NCBI GenBank assembly: GCA_001730085.1
Contig: MDLB01000074.1
Location: forward strand, 1 to 17,724
From: PVC group bacterium (ex Bugula neritina AB1)
GTDB taxonomy: Bacteria > GCA-001730085
Direction: 5' to 3'
Length of the DNA: 17,724 bases
Position numbers and translations under genes: made by a program. This document shows, piece by piece, positions 17,416 through 17,724 of this stretch; position 1 is the stretch's first letter, and each line of letters begins with the position of its first letter. A model generated the notes under the pieces. That model did no database searches and was not told the DNA's origin. It worked only from the letters and a program-made list of their open reading frames with translations.

Positions 17416-17724
17416 GAAACCTCTGAAAAATAGATAAAACGGATGTAAAAAAGGAAAAAAATCAAAAGAAACTGAATGGAAGTCTAAAATATTGATATAA
17501 AATGAAATAGTAACGAAAGAAGGATTAGTCAATGGACTTTATTTTAATGTAATTATTGGCATTAAAGTTAATTTATTAAGTTAAATACATGGAGATCCTT
17601 CTAACCGCTTTGTTAAGATTAAAGCAAATGGATTTTAAAAGACATTCGCCTAAGACTTTCTCAGAAGAAATATAAGAAGCTCTCTTCATATTAAAAATTC
17701 TTTTCAAAATACCAAAGGATTGTT
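17416..17724 (-). repeat. Right terminal inverted repeat (IS 3' end)
   Basis: This is the inverted copy of 1-309. Its inner boundary is at GAAACCTCTG (17416-17425), the same point where similarity ends on the left. The flanking 17292-17415 has no gene and no similarity to the left flank, supporting this boundary as the IS end. Confidence 0.93.
17576..17722 (-). pseudogene. IS5-type transposase, C-terminal fragment (cut by window end)
   Basis: On the minus strand the same 48-residue end as at 3-149 is read: QSFGILKRIFNMKRASY to RRISM, then YLT instead of SST before TAA. The small differences show these are two distinct genomic copies. The remainder lies outside the window. Confidence 0.8.

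Noticed and set aside
1-17724. CRISPR array, tRNA or rRNA, phage genes, restriction or toxin-antitoxin systems
   Set aside because: I looked for regularly spaced repeats, cloverleaf and conserved rRNA segments and known defence or phage motifs and saw none.

Overview
The window looks like a complete contig from a low-GC bacterium whose genome is full of insertion sequences. It starts and ends inside copies of one IS, placed in opposite orientation. A tandem family of very long signal-peptide, multi-membrane-helix, coiled-coil proteins suggests a host-associated or obligate intracellular organism. A Chlamydiales-like symbiont such as a Rhabdochlamydia relative is my best guess. That is inference: the window contains no rRNA, tRNA or housekeeping marker.

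Layout. (1) 1-309 and 17416-17724 are near-identical inverted copies (about 8 mismatches, no gaps) of the 3' end of an IS5-type element, each with the last 48 residues of its transposase. (2) 434-1611 is an IS graveyard: an IS1182-type transposase gene (minus strand) is split into a C-terminal and an N-terminal remnant, with a decayed IS5-type element (551-1274) between them. (3) 1828-4840 is a better-preserved, less AT-rich stretch. It holds a small membrane protein with PAP2-phosphatase-like motifs, then a two-gene unit of a SulP anion transporter with a STAS domain and a tandem-domain universal stress protein. (4) 5133-17291 is strongly AT-rich and carries four large genes on the plus strand. 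The first (5133-7904, possibly with decayed tail to 8179) is broken by an in-frame stop and frameshifts. The others encode about 551, 1388 and 818 residues.

Three of the four large genes (first, third, fourth) share an N-terminal module of four hydrophobic helices followed by long, lysine/glutamate/serine-rich, helical, coiled-coil-like sequence. The intact proteins start with a signal peptide ending in a similar junction (ALAPET, SLSPSTP, ALAIETP). The four genes look like a locally duplicated, fast-evolving family of envelope or secreted proteins. I cannot assign a biochemical function. Two members contain a C-terminal stretch that faintly resembles the catalytic loop of protein kinases, the second lacking the catalytic aspartate; this is the most speculative observation. 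Three intergenic regions of this array hold a similar 26-base block; in two of these it reads in frame as a short C-terminus, suggesting decayed gene ends.
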